Below, piece after piece: positions 8,015 through 16,733 of a stretch of DNA of 51,440 nucleotides. The translations under genes and the position numbers were made by a program. This DNA is from Streptomyces regalis. GTDB lineage: Bacteria; Actinomycetota; Actinomycetes; Streptomycetales; Streptomycetaceae. The stretch lies in contig NZ_LLZG01000373.1 of the NCBI RefSeq assembly GCF_001509475.1, forward strand, positions 1-51,440, read 5' to 3'. Within the stretch, counting starts at the first letter, position 1. Each line of letters starts with the position of its first letter. Under the pieces are notes generated by a model. It had not been told where the DNA came from. It made no database searches and saw only the letters and a program-made list of their open reading frames with translations.

Positions 8015-9793
8015 TCAGTCGATCACCGGCAGCTGGAGCACCCCCGTGTCCCCGGGCGCGCTGACCACGGTCACCGGCTTGATCCCCCGGTTTCCGAAGT
8101 ACGCGTCGTCACTCGCAGCGATCACGAACCGCAGCCGGTGCCCCTTCTCGTACCGGTGCACGATCCCCGGCAGGGTCACGGTGAAGCTCTTCGTGACGTC
8201 CGGCACCCGCACCGGCGCGACCAGCCGGTGCACCAGCGTCCGGCTCCCGTCGGGGGCGACGTCGTACAGCTTGGCGAACAGGACGAGCTTGTCGGCGGCG
8301 TCCTCGGAGCGCTGGGTCCGCTCGGCCTTCGGGGAGACGACCTTCAGCGTGGCCCGGGGTGCGCCCACCACGTCGGTGGTGCGCGTGAGCGGCTCGCTGG
8401 TCCAGCCGAGGTAGGTGCCGGGGGTGTCGTACGGCGCCGGGTCCGGCAGCCCGAGGATCCCGTACAGCGAGCTCTCCGAATGGCTCGTGGAGACGAGCCA
8501 GTTGGTGTACGTACGGCTGCCGCGCGCCACTTTGCTGCGGTTGTCCACGAGTTTGCCGTCGCCGGAGAGGTAGAGCGTCCGGCTCGGGGCGGGGAGGTGG
8601 TCGGCGGTGGCGTAGGCGCCGTTGGGGTCGGTGATCCAGTCGCGGTAGTAGGCGAAGGCGGGGCCCGTGTCGACGTTCTTCTTCCCCAGGTAGCGGTCGA
8701 ACCAGGCGAGGATGCGGCGGCCGACGTAACTGGTCTCCAAGTTGCCCTGGCCGAGGTTGAGTTCACCGGCGGCCGGGTCGGTGATGCCGCCACTGTGGCC
8801 CCAGGACTGCCAGATCATCTTCGTCAGTGTCCCCTGGCCCTTGAGCGTCTTGTACGTCGCCGTCGCCTCGTTGAGGTTGAAGAGGCTGTCGGCCTGGCCC
8901 TGGACGAGGAGGGTGGGTGCCTTGACGCGGTTCAGGTACGACACCGGGGAGACGCTGCGTGCGTAGGCGAGCAGCTCGGCGGTCTGCTTCGCCGGGTAGC
9001 GGCCGGAGTTGAGGGTGCGGACGGTGTCGCAGGCCTTGGTGACGAAGTGCAGGCAGGCGAGGGAGTTGATGCGGGAGGGGTCGAGGTTCGGCTCCAGCAG
9101 GGGCTGGCCCTCGCCGATGAGATAGAAGCCGTTGGCCCACTGCCATTTGAAGGCGCCGGGCACGCTGCCGCTGCCTATGGCGTTGTTCGGGTCGAGGGAG
9201 TACGCCAGGTCGTTCCAGGTGATCATCGGGACCAGGGCGTCGAGGCGCTGGTCGACTGCGGCCGTGGCCAGCTGGATGGCCCCGCCGTAGGAGCCGCCCA
9301 CCATGCCGATGCGCGGGTCGCCGGGGCCGTCGAGGGTGACGAAGTCGGCCTTCGTGCCGTCGTCGGCGGCGCGCCTGCCGCCCAGGAAGTCGACCAGCCG
9401 GGAGGCGGCGACGCCGTCGATGGTGGGGTCGTCGAGCGAGATGAGGCAGCCGGACCTGCCGAAGCCGAGCCCCGAGTAGACGAGTGCGACGTACCCGCGC
9501 TGAGCGAAGGCCTTGCCGACGGCGTCGGTCGAGCCGTCGGACTTGCTGCCGCCGAAGCCGTTGGTGGCGAGGACGGCGGGTGCCCGGTGGGCACGGTCCA
9601 CGCCCGCGGGCCGGTACAGGTCGGCGTCGACCGTGCACGTGCGGCCGCCTGCCTGGACGGTGAACTTCAGGGCGGTGACGGTGAACTGGCCGGTCGCGGC
9701 GGCGGCCGGAGCGGTGAGCGCGAGGGGTGCGGTGAGCGTGGCGCCGAGGACGAGAGCGAGTGGGGTTCGAAATCTGGGCACACGACGGGACAC
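8015..9793 (-). CDS. Secreted CocE/NonD (S15-type) alpha/beta hydrolase
   Basis: 592-residue exported serine hydrolase. The GTG start at 9793 has GGAGG five bases upstream and gives VSRRVPRFRTPLALVLGATL, a clear Sec signal ending near APAAAA. The hydrolase core carries the nucleophile elbow GMVGGSYGGA (Ser ~160), the DSLF Asp segment after LLVQGQA and the WGHSGG His region, followed by a C-terminal beta-sandwich (residues ~410-590) as in X-Pro dipeptidyl peptidase/cocaine esterase relatives. An earlier ATG at 9820 overlaps the promoter and lacks a ribosome site. The promoter has nested palindromes at 9835-9883, suggesting tight repression. Peptidase versus esterase activity cannot be decided. 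Confidence 0.87.
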   Translation of the reverse strand: MSRRVPRFRTPLALVLGATLTAPLALTAPAAAATGQFTVTALKFTVQAGGRTCTVDADLYRPAGVDRAHRAPAVLATNGFGGSKSDGSTDAVGKAFAQRGYVALVYSGLGFGRSGCLISLDDPTIDGVAASRLVDFLGGRRAADDGTKADFVTLDGPGDPRIGMVGGSYGGAIQLATAAVDQRLDALVPMITWNDLAYSLDPNNAIGSGSVPGAFKWQWANGFYLIGEGQPLLEPNLDPSRINSLACLHFVTKACDTVRTLNSGRYPAKQTAELLAYARSVSPVSYLNRVKAPTLLVQGQADSLFNLNEATATYKTLKGQGTLTKMIWQSWGHSGGITDPAAGELNLGQGNLETSYVGRRILAWFDRYLGKKNVDTGPAFAYYRDWITDPNGAYATADHLPAPSRTLYLSGDGKLVDNRSKVARGSRTYTNWLVSTSHSESSLYGILGLPDPAPYDTPGTYLGWTSEPLTRTTDVVGAPRATLKVVSPKAERTQRSEDAADKLVLFAKLYDVAPDGSRTLVHRLVAPVRVPDVTKSFTVTLPGIVHRYEKGHRLRFVIAASDDAYFGNRGIKPVTVVSAPGDTGVLQLPVID

Positions 9794-9834
9794 GGAGACC
9801 TCCACACTGAGGATCCACACTGAGGACAGCCCTG

Positions 9835-9883
9835 CTTACCGACCAGTAAGTACTGGCTGGTTGTCATGGTGTGACACGTGTCA
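9835..9883 (-). promoter_or_regulatory. Palindrome cluster in the S15 hydrolase promoter
   Basis: Three perfect inverted repeats occur in 49 bases. CTTAC-N6-GTAAG lies at 9835-9850, CCAGTA-AG-TACTGG at 9843-9856 and TGACACGTGTCA at 9872-9883. On the minus strand TTGACC (9894-9889) is a good -35, and the 12-base palindrome falls right after it, where a repressor would block RNA polymerase. The first two overlap and look like TetR/MarR-type half sites. Confidence 0.55.
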
Positions 9884-9939
9884 GGCGAGGTCAATCGCCG
9901 TGACGGAGGTTTCTTGACGGAAATTCAGTGAAGGTGGGG

Positions 9940-10875
9940 TCAGGCGAGGGCGGGCTCGTCGAGGGTCAAGGTCCCTGCATCGGCGTCGAGTTCGGCGCTC
10001 ACACCGAAGGGGATGGTCAGCGCACCTTCACAGTGCCCGAACCCGAACTCCTCCACAATGGGGACACCGAGGCCACCCAATCGATCCAAGAGCAGCGCAC
10101 GCACCCGCGCGTACGGCTCACACTCCTGCCACGACCCGAGCAGCACGCCCCGCACGCCCTCGAACAGGCCGGCGCGCAGGAGTTGGGTGACATAGCGGTC
10201 GAGCCGGTACGTCTCCTCGCCCACGTCCTCCAGGCACAGCAGTCCGCCGCGTGCGGAGGTCCTGGCCTGCGGGGTGCCCGCCTCGGCGGCGAGCAGGCAG
10301 AGACAGCCGCCGAGCGTGACACCTCGCGCCCGGCCGGGGACCAGCGCGGAGCCGGTGGAGGTGAGCGTGCGCACCGACTCCGGTGCGAACAGCGTGGCCT
10401 TCAGATGCTCCTGCGCCCGCGTGTTCTTGATGAAGTCGATGCCCGCGGCCATCGGCCCGTAGAGCGTGGCCAGACCCAGCCGGGTGGCGAACGCCTCGTG
10501 CAGCACGGTGATGTCGCTGAAGCCGACGAACACCTTGGGACCGGCCGCGCGCATCGCGTCCCAGTCGAGCAGGTCGATCATCCGCTGCACTCCGTAACCG
10601 CCCCGGGCGCACAGCACCGCGTCCACGGACGGATCACACCACGCGGTCTGCAGATCGGCGGCCCGGTCGGCGTCCGTACCCGCCAGATAGCCGAACTCGC
10701 CGTGCCGGTCCAGCACATGGGGCGCCACCACCGGGTCGAGATCCCAGCCCCGCAGCACGTCGAGCCCGGCCTGCAGCCGCTCCTCGGGCACGGGCCCGCT
10801 GGGGGCGACGACGGCCACGCGGGCGCCGGGGGCGAGCCGGGACGGCCGTACAAGTGGCCGTATGGGCGCCTTCAC
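9940..10875 (-). CDS. LD-carboxypeptidase (S66 family), LdcA-like
   Basis: 311-residue cytoplasmic serine peptidase that removes the terminal D-residue from L,D-linked muropeptide tails. The nucleophile motif FVGFSDIT, the Glu in LLCLEDVGEE and the His in FGFGHCEGA form the Ser-Glu-His triad of the family, and the RGGYG element is present. The GTG start at 10875 overlaps the stop of the S9 peptidase in a GTGA arrangement, with GGAG eight bases upstream inside that gene, so translation is coupled. It is the last gene of the four-peptidase operon. In other S66 members the substrate is microcin C; here operon context favours peptidoglycan or peptide salvage. Confidence 0.88.
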   Translation of the reverse strand: MKAPIRPLVRPSRLAPGARVAVVAPSGPVPEERLQAGLDVLRGWDLDPVVAPHVLDRHGEFGYLAGTDADRAADLQTAWCDPSVDAVLCARGGYGVQRMIDLLDWDAMRAAGPKVFVGFSDITVLHEAFATRLGLATLYGPMAAGIDFIKNTRAQEHLKATLFAPESVRTLTSTGSALVPGRARGVTLGGCLCLLAAEAGTPQARTSARGGLLCLEDVGEETYRLDRYVTQLLRAGLFEGVRGVLLGSWQECEPYARVRALLLDRLGGLGVPIVEEFGFGHCEGALTIPFGVSAELDADAGTLTLDEPALA

Positions 10876-12929
10876 TTGGCGAGCTCCAGGGTCGGGATCC
10901 CGGGCGGATTCAGCCCGAAGACCTGGGCGTACAGCGAGAGTTCCGCCTCCAGGACGCGGATCATCGTCTCCGCCCGCCGGAAGCCGTGGCCCTCCCCTTC
11001 GAAGGCGATGTAGGCGTGCGGCACCCGGCGCCCCTCCAGGCGGGCCAGGAACCGCTCGCACTGGGTGGGCGGGCAGATGACGTCGTCCAGGCCCTGCAGC
11101 AGCAGGAAGGGCACGGTGAGACGGTCGGCGTGCGCGGCGGGCGACCGTTCCGCGTAGCGTGCCGGCACCTCGGCGAGCGAAGCGAGATGGGGGTCCCCCC
11201 GCCCGGAGGGTGGGGGAGGTCCGACCAGGGTCTCCAGGTACCGCGACTCGAGGTCGTGGGTCTCCCCGTCGCCCCAGCCGGCCAGGTCGAGGATGGGGTA
11301 GAGGATCGTGCCGCAGGCGTAGACGTCGGTCGTGGTGAGCGACGCGGCCGCGGTCCAGCCGCCCGCGCTGCCGCCGCGGATGGCGAGCCGGTCGCGGTCG
11401 GCGGTGCCCTCGTCGGCGAGGGCGAGCGCGACGGCCGCGCAGTCCTCGACGTCGACCACGCCCCACTGCTCGCGCAGCCGGTTGCGGTACGCCCGGCCGT
11501 ACCCGGTGGAGCCGCCGTAGTTGACCTCGGCGACGCCGATGCCGCGCGAGGTGAAGTAGGCGATGGCCAGGTCGAGCACGAGGGGCGCCCGGCCGGTCGG
11601 CCCGCCGTGCGCCCAGACGACGTACGGCGGCGGTGTGTCACCGGGGGCCACACAACCGGGGTTGTGGGGCGGGTAGATGTGCGCGTGGATGTCGTGTCCG
11701 GCGGGGCCGGTGAAGGTGCGGATCTGCGGTTCGGGGTAGTAGGCGGGGTCGACGGCGTCGTCGTGTTCGGCGCCGATGACCCTGGTCCGTCCCGTACAGG
11801 TGTCGAGTTCGACCACCTCGTGCGCGCTGCGCGGGCTGGCGCCGACGGCGACCACCCGCTCGCCGTACACCGCGAGTGTGGGCTCGAACTCCGTCCAGGG
11901 GCCCGCCGCGTCGACGATCTCACCGGTCTCGGGGTCCAGTACCCCGAGGGCGGTCGACCCGCGTCCGTGCACGACGGCGACGAGCCCGTCCGCCAGCGGG
12001 GCGAACCAGCGCAGGCCCGGCTTCCACAGCGGCCCGCCGAACTCCTCCTCGCGCGGGCACAGGGGTTCGCCGTCGCGGTAGAGGTTCCACCAGCCGCTGC
12101 GGTCGCTCGCGTACAGCAGCCGTCCGTCCTGCGACCAGTCGACCTGCGCGATGGACTCCTCCGGCCCGCCGGCGACGGTCCGCGGGCCGCCGAGCGTGCC
12201 GTCGGCGCCGACGTCGGCGACCAGCAGCTCCGTGCCGTCCCACGGCATCCGCGGATGGTCCCAGACGAGCCATGCCGCGCGCCGCCCGTCGGGCGAGATC
12301 CGCGGTCCGGTGACGAACCGGTGCCGGTCGTCGGTGAGTTCACGTACGGCGTCCCGGTCCCCTGCCGCAGAGCCGTCCAGCGGCACGGCGGCAAGGACGC
12401 GCCGCACATCGGTAGGTCCGTCCCCCGTGAACTCCTCCAGCACGCACCACACTTCACCGAGCTCCAGCCGCAACTGCGGCTCCGCCCAGCGCAGTCCACC
12501 GCCCACCGGCGACACCGGAGTGATCGGACGCGGCTCGCCGCCCTCCTCGTACCGGTAGAGCCGCTGGTCGGCGAAGTTGACGAAGACGACGAGCGGCCGG
12601 CCGTCGACCACCGCGCCGGCCCACGGCTGTCCGCCGTACTCGACGACCCGGCTGCGCACGTTCCACGGAGCGGGCAGCACGGACTCCTCCCGGCCGCCCG
12701 CCCGTCTCCCACCACCGCCCTTCCAAGGAGGCGCTTCGCGCCCCGCCTCCTCATTCCGCCGCCGCACCAGCGTGCGCCGCCCGCCCTCGGTGGGCCGCGG
12801 CTCGGTCCACCACGCCTCGTCGCCGACGAAGCCCACATACTCGGGGTGCCCGTCGTGCGTGGCGGCGAGGGCCGCGTCGATGGGCGAGGGCCAGGAACCG
12901 TACGCCAGCGTCCGCACTGTCTGCCTCAA
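10872..12929 (-). CDS. S9-family prolyl oligopeptidase/acylaminoacyl-type peptidase
   Basis: 685 residues: an N-terminal beta-propeller (about 1-420) and a C-terminal alpha/beta hydrolase domain with Ser in IRGGSAGGWT, Asp in LQGLDDVICPP and His in EGEGHGF. The propeller gates access so that only short peptides are cut. The ATG at 12929 lies five bases after the M20 stop; the 3' end overlaps the LD-carboxypeptidase start. Two palindromic insertions are read in frame: about 16 extra residues (PPPPSGRGDPHLASLA) near 11173-11219, between LETLVG and EVPARY, and about 20 residues (EEAGREAPPWKGGGGRRAGG) around 12700-12755 before ESVLPAPWNVR. Both fall in loops, so the enzyme may tolerate them. Confidence 0.86.
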   Translation of the reverse strand: MRQTVRTLAYGSWPSPIDAALAATHDGHPEYVGFVGDEAWWTEPRPTEGGRRTLVRRRNEEAGREAPPWKGGGGRRAGGREESVLPAPWNVRSRVVEYGGQPWAGAVVDGRPLVVFVNFADQRLYRYEEGGEPRPITPVSPVGGGLRWAEPQLRLELGEVWCVLEEFTGDGPTDVRRVLAAVPLDGSAAGDRDAVRELTDDRHRFVTGPRISPDGRRAAWLVWDHPRMPWDGTELLVADVGADGTLGGPRTVAGGPEESIAQVDWSQDGRLLYASDRSGWWNLYRDGEPLCPREEEFGGPLWKPGLRWFAPLADGLVAVVHGRGSTALGVLDPETGEIVDAAGPWTEFEPTLAVYGERVVAVGASPRSAHEVVELDTCTGRTRVIGAEHDDAVDPAYYPEPQIRTFTGPAGHDIHAHIYPPHNPGCVAPGDTPPPYVVWAHGGPTGRAPLVLDLAIAYFTSRGIGVAEVNYGGSTGYGRAYRNRLREQWGVVDVEDCAAVALALADEGTADRDRLAIRGGSAGGWTAAASLTTTDVYACGTILYPILDLAGWGDGETHDLESRYLETLVGPPPPSGRGDPHLASLAEVPARYAERSPAAHADRLTVPFLLLQGLDDVICPPTQCERFLARLEGRRVPHAYIAFEGEGHGFRRAETMIRVLEAELSLYAQVFGLNPPGIPTLELAK
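11173..11219. repeat. REP-like palindrome inserted in the S9 peptidase gene
   Basis: The element has GCGAGCGAAGCGAGA at one side and a GGGGGTCCCCC core, then GCCCGGAGGGTGGGGGAGG. Several nested inverted repeats are possible. In the minus-strand reading it contributes a Pro/Gly-rich loop in the catalytic domain. Sequences of this make-up recur between genes in Streptomyces; here the frame is preserved. Confidence 0.7.
12727..12750. repeat. Hairpin-forming insertion in the S9 peptidase propeller region
   Basis: GGAGGCG at 12727-12733 pairs with CGCCTCC at 12744-12750 across a ten-base loop containing CTTCGCG. It is flanked by low-complexity sequence encoding glycine/arginine-rich residues absent from the usual propeller strand order. 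I read it as a second palindromic insertion in the same gene. Confidence 0.55.
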
Positions 12930-12934
12930 CTCCC

Positions 12935-14239
12935 CTAGGCCGTCCGGAGAAATCGGTCGAGTACACGGACGCCGAAATGCAGCGCCTCGACCGGCACCCG
13001 CTCGTCGACGCCGTGGAACATGGCCCCGTAGTCGTAGCCCTCCGGCAGCCTCAGCGGGGAGAAACCGTAGCCGGTGATGCCGAGCCGCGAGAACTGCTTG
13101 GCGTCCGTGCCGCCGGGCATGCAGTACGGCACCACATGCCCCTCGGGCGCGAACTCCTCGACGGCGGCGCGCATCTTGGCGTACGTAGGCGAGTCCACCG
13201 GCGACTGGAGGGCCACCTCATGGTGGTGGAACTCCCACTCCACGTCGGGCCCGGTGAGCTCGTCGAGGGTGGCCCGGAACTCGTCCTCCACGCCGGGCAG
13301 ATACCGGCCGTCGACGTAGGCGATGGCCTCCCCCGGAATTACATTGACCTTGTAACCCGCCTCCAGCATGGTCGGGTTGGCGCTGTTGCGGACGGTGGCC
13401 TCGACGAGCCTGGCCACCGGGCCGAGCTTCTCCAGCAGGCCGTCCACGTCGTCCAGGTCGGCCTCCAGGCCGTACAGCGCGGCGAGTTCGGTGAGGGCGG
13501 CGCGGACCGTCGGCGTCAGCCGCAGCGGCCACTCGTGGGCGCCGATGCGGGTGACGGCCGCGGCGAGGCGGGTCACCGCGTTCGCCCGGTTGGGCCTGGA
13601 GCCGTGCGCGGCCCGCCCGCGGGCCGTGAGCCTGACCCAGCCGGTGCCGCGCTCCCCCGCCGCGATCGGATAGATCTGCCGCCCGCTGCCGTCGTGGACG
13701 GTGAACGCGCCGGCCTCGCTGATGCCCTCGGTGCAGCCCTCGAAGAGTGCGGCGTGCCGGTCGGCGAGGAATCCGGAGCCGTCCTCGGCACTCGCCTCCT
13801 CGTCGGCGGTGAACGCGATCACGACGTCCCGCCGGGGCCGTACGCCCTCCCGGGCCCAGGCCCGCACCACGGCCAGGATCATCGCGTCCATGTTCTTCAT
13901 GTCGACCGCGCCCCGGCCCCAGACCACCCCGTCCCGGATCTCCCCGGAGAAGGGATGCACGCTCCACTCGGCGGCCTGCGCGGGCACCACGTCGAGATGA
14001 CCGTGCACGAGCAGCGCGTCCGCCGACGGGTCGGTGCCCTCGATGCGGGCGACGACGTTCGTACGGCCCCGGGTGCGCTCCAGCAGGCTGGTCTCCAGGC
14101 CCGCCTCGGCGAGCCGCGCGGCGGCGTACTCGGCTGCGGGGCGCTCCTGGCAGTCGCCGCCGCCCCGGTTGGTCGTGTCGATGCGGATGAGGTCGGAGGT
14201 GAACGTCACGACCTCGTCCAGCGCCTGCTGATCAGCCAT
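12935..14239 (-). CDS. M20-family metallopeptidase/deacylase
   Basis: 434-residue di-zinc amidohydrolase of the ArgE/DapE/CPG2 group. Metal and catalytic motifs are all visible: HGHLDVVP, WGRGAVDMKN, the Glu pair in FTADEEAS, the Glu in GISEAGAF and the C-terminal MFHGVDER His. The dimerisation domain lies in the middle (about residues 190-320). Its ATG overlaps the end of the M55 gene by eight bases and its stop is five bases before the S9 start, so it is a central member of the operon. M20 enzymes cleave dipeptides, N-acyl amino acids or carbamoyl compounds; with these neighbours a dipeptidase role is likeliest. Confidence 0.88.
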   Translation of the reverse strand: MADQQALDEVVTFTSDLIRIDTTNRGGGDCQERPAAEYAAARLAEAGLETSLLERTRGRTNVVARIEGTDPSADALLVHGHLDVVPAQAAEWSVHPFSGEIRDGVVWGRGAVDMKNMDAMILAVVRAWAREGVRPRRDVVIAFTADEEASAEDGSGFLADRHAALFEGCTEGISEAGAFTVHDGSGRQIYPIAAGERGTGWVRLTARGRAAHGSRPNRANAVTRLAAAVTRIGAHEWPLRLTPTVRAALTELAALYGLEADLDDVDGLLEKLGPVARLVEATVRNSANPTMLEAGYKVNVIPGEAIAYVDGRYLPGVEDEFRATLDELTGPDVEWEFHHHEVALQSPVDSPTYAKMRAAVEEFAPEGHVVPYCMPGGTDAKQFSRLGITGYGFSPLRLPEGYDYGAMFHGVDERVPVEALHFGVRVLDRFLRTA

Positions 14240-15065
14240 ACTGCTCCTCCACCGCGGCCGAGGCGATCGTGGTCACTGCCTTGAAGGTACGGATTCCCTC
14301 GTACATGCGCTCGCTGGTGTACGCCACCTTTCGCTCGCCGATACGTTCGACACCGGGGACGACGGTGGCGGCCATGGCGAGATGCTCGGCGTCGAACTCG
14401 ACGGCGACGGTGAAGGGGCCGCCGCTCACCGGCGCCTGACGGACCGCCAGCGCGGCCGCCTCCTTGGCGGCGGCCCGGATGTCGGCGGCGGTCCTGGCAG
14501 GCGTACGACACACGGCGGCATACCGCGAGACGTGATCCTTGACGGCGACCTTCAGCGCCTCGGGCGCGTATCCGAGCGCGTCCTCGCAGGCCACGTCGTC
14601 GCCGGTGACGAGCACGACGGGCACGCCGTACTCGGCGGCGACGTGCGCGTTCAGCAGCCCCTCGCTCGCTCGTACGTCGTTCAGCCACACCCCTGTGATG
14701 GAGTTGGCGAGGTAGGTGTGCGCGAGGACACCCTCCATACCGGCGCCCGCGTGGTAGCCGACGAAGGCGATGCCGTCCACGTCGCCGTGCTGCACGCCCT
14801 CGACCATGGACAGCGTCTTGTGCCGGCCGGTGAGCATCTCCGCGCGCTCGTCGAGCCGTTCGAGCAGCAGGTTGCGCATGGTCCAGTGGGCCTCATTGAT
14901 GACGACCTCGTCGGCACCACCCTCGAAGAACCCCAGCACCGCCGCATTGACGTCCGAGGTGAACATCCCCCGGCACCGCTCCCACTGCGGCGTCCCCGGC
15001 AGCACGTCGGCCGGCCAGGTCACGCCGGTGGCGCCCTCCATGTCGGCGCTGATGAGGATCTTCAT
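14232..15065 (-). CDS. M55-family D-aminopeptidase, DppA-like
   Basis: 277-residue zinc peptidase of the DppA group, which forms ring-shaped decamers and releases D-amino acids from peptides such as D-Ala-D-Ala. The N-terminal ISADMEGATGV carries the Asp-x-Glu metal ligands; NEAHW takes the place of the usual NDSHG segment; VGYHAGAG and AHTY supply further His ligands and ASEGLLNA the following Glu. Length is normal. The ATG at 15065 has ACGGAGC directly upstream. It is the first gene of the operon and is divergent from an APC permease, which suggests that imported or recycled D-residue-containing peptides are the substrates. Confidence 0.87.
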   Translation of the reverse strand: MKILISADMEGATGVTWPADVLPGTPQWERCRGMFTSDVNAAVLGFFEGGADEVVINEAHWTMRNLLLERLDERAEMLTGRHKTLSMVEGVQHGDVDGIAFVGYHAGAGMEGVLAHTYLANSITGVWLNDVRASEGLLNAHVAAEYGVPVVLVTGDDVACEDALGYAPEALKVAVKDHVSRYAAVCRTPARTAADIRAAAKEAAALAVRQAPVSGGPFTVAVEFDAEHLAMAATVVPGVERIGERKVAYTSERMYEGIRTFKAVTTIASAAVEEQYG

Positions 15066-15228
15066 GCTCCGTCACGTTACGCGCCGAGGGGGGAACCCGC
15101 CATGAAGCGGATGAACGCCGGCGATCTCGCTGCCGCCCTGGACGGGTGCGGCCCTGGTGCGCTCAATGACCTGAATGTCCCTTCGCCCCCTGTTGTATGG
15201 ATGCACGCACACCAGGGAGTGAAGGAAC

Positions 15229-16710
15229 ATGGCCGACGACATCGCGGACACGGGACCGTCGCCGTCCGCCGGCTTGAAGCCCGATGCCATCGGGTTCGTC
15301 GACGCGCTTGTCATCGGACTCAACTCCACCTCCCCGGCGTACTCGGTTGCGGCGGTCATCGGCCCGGTCGTGGCGCTGGTGGGGATCTACGCCCCCGGGG
15401 TGATGCTCGCGTCGTTCGTGCCGATGCTGCTGATCGCGTCGGCCTTCTACTACCTCAACAAGGCCGACCAGGACTGCGGCACCACCTTCTCCTGGGTCAC
15501 CCGGGCCATGGGGCCGTGGGCCGGCTGGCTCGGCGGCTGGGCGATCACGATGACGGGGGTTCTGGTCGTCGGGTCGCTGGCGGACGTCGCCGCGACCTTT
15601 GCCCTGCTCGCCTTCGGCCTCGACAGCTGGGCGGACGACGAAGCCGTACGCCGGCTGCTCACGGTGCTGGTCATCCTGGTGATGACGGCCGTCTGCGTCA
15701 TCGGCACCGAGGTGTCGGCCAAGGTCCAGAACGTCCTGATCCTCGCCCAGGTCGTCTGCCTGCTCGCCTTCGCCGTGGTGGCGCTGTACCGCGTCTACGC
15801 CGAAACCGGCACGCTCGACTCCGTCGAACCGCCGCTCAGCTGGCTGGACCCCTTCGGAGCCGGAGGGGCGGACCTGACCGGGGCCCTGCTGCTGGGCGTG
15901 TTCATCTACTGGGGCTGGGAGTCGGCCGTCAATCTCACCGAGGAGGTCGAGGACTCCGCCACCGCGCCCGGCAGGGCGGCCGTGTGGTCGACGGTCGTTC
16001 TGCTGGTCACCTATGTCGCGGTGGGTTTCGCGGTGGTCGCCTACGCGGGTACGGCCTTCCTGGCCGAGAACGCGGCGGAGGAGGAGTTCGTCTTCGCGCT
16101 GCTCGCCGACGAGGTGATGGGCGGCTGGGACTGGGTGGTCCTGCTCGCGGTCTCGACGTCCGCGCTGGCGTCGACCCAGACCACGATCATCCCGGCGTCA
16201 CGCACGGCGCTGTCCATGGCGCGCCGTCATGCGCTGCCCGCGTATTTCGCCCGTATCCATCCGCGATTCCGCACACCCGACGTGAGCACCTGGTGGGTCG
16301 CGGCCATCGCCATCGCCTGGTATCTCGTCGTCAACGAGATCAGCGCCAACGCGCTGTTCGACTCACTCACCGCGCTCTCGCTGCTGATCGCGTTCTACTA
16401 CGCGCTCACCGGTGTCGCCTGCGCCGTCTACTACCGCCGCCAACTGACCAGAAGCCTCCACCACTTCGTCCTCATCGGCCTCGGCCCGCTCGTCGGCGCC
16501 GGGCTGCTGACCTGGCTGTTGGCGGAATCGGTCATCGACATGTCCGACCCCGCCAACTCCTACAGCGGCGACTCGTGGTTCGGGCTCGGCCCCCCGCTCG
16601 TCATCGGCATCGGCATCACCGCCACGGGCGTCATCCTCATGACCATCTGGCGGCTGGCGGCTCCCGCGTTCTGGTCGGAACGCCCCGGCGTGGTCGACCC
16701 GGAGTCCTGA
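15229..16710 (+). CDS. APC-superfamily amino acid/polyamine permease
   Basis: 493 residues with about 12 membrane helices. The N-terminal helix 1 region GFVDALVIGLNSTSPAYS has the unwound glycine/serine-rich substrate motif of APC transporters, and the fifth to sixth helix contains IYWGWESAVNLTEEV with the conserved Trp-Glu-Ser. It acts in the cytoplasmic membrane as an amino acid/proton symporter or exchanger. The ATG at 15229 is preceded by AGGGAGTGAAGGA. It is divergent from the peptidase operon over 163 bases, so it may import amino acids or short peptides or export released ones. Convergent with hmuT. No soluble partner is needed for this class. Confidence 0.87.
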   Translation: MADDIADTGPSPSAGLKPDAIGFVDALVIGLNSTSPAYSVAAVIGPVVALVGIYAPGVMLASFVPMLLIASAFYYLNKADQDCGTTFSWVTRAMGPWAGWLGGWAITMTGVLVVGSLADVAATFALLAFGLDSWADDEAVRRLLTVLVILVMTAVCVIGTEVSAKVQNVLILAQVVCLLAFAVVALYRVYAETGTLDSVEPPLSWLDPFGAGGADLTGALLLGVFIYWGWESAVNLTEEVEDSATAPGRAAVWSTVVLLVTYVAVGFAVVAYAGTAFLAENAAEEEFVFALLADEVMGGWDWVVLLAVSTSALASTQTTIIPASRTALSMARRHALPAYFARIHPRFRTPDVSTWWVAAIAIAWYLVVNEISANALFDSLTALSLLIAFYYALTGVACAVYYRRQLTRSLHHFVLIGLGPLVGAGLLTWLLAESVIDMSDPANSYSGDSWFGLGPPLVIGIGITATGVILMTIWRLAAPAFWSERPGVVDPES

Positions 16711-16733
16711 AGAGGTCGACGTCGCCGCGAAAC

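Noticed and set aside
15102..15228. ATG with a strong GAGGGGGGAAC ribosome site upstream of the APC permease
   Set aside because: The frame runs out of register into the permease gene with no recognisable protein. It might be a leader ORF or relic, but the evidence is thin.
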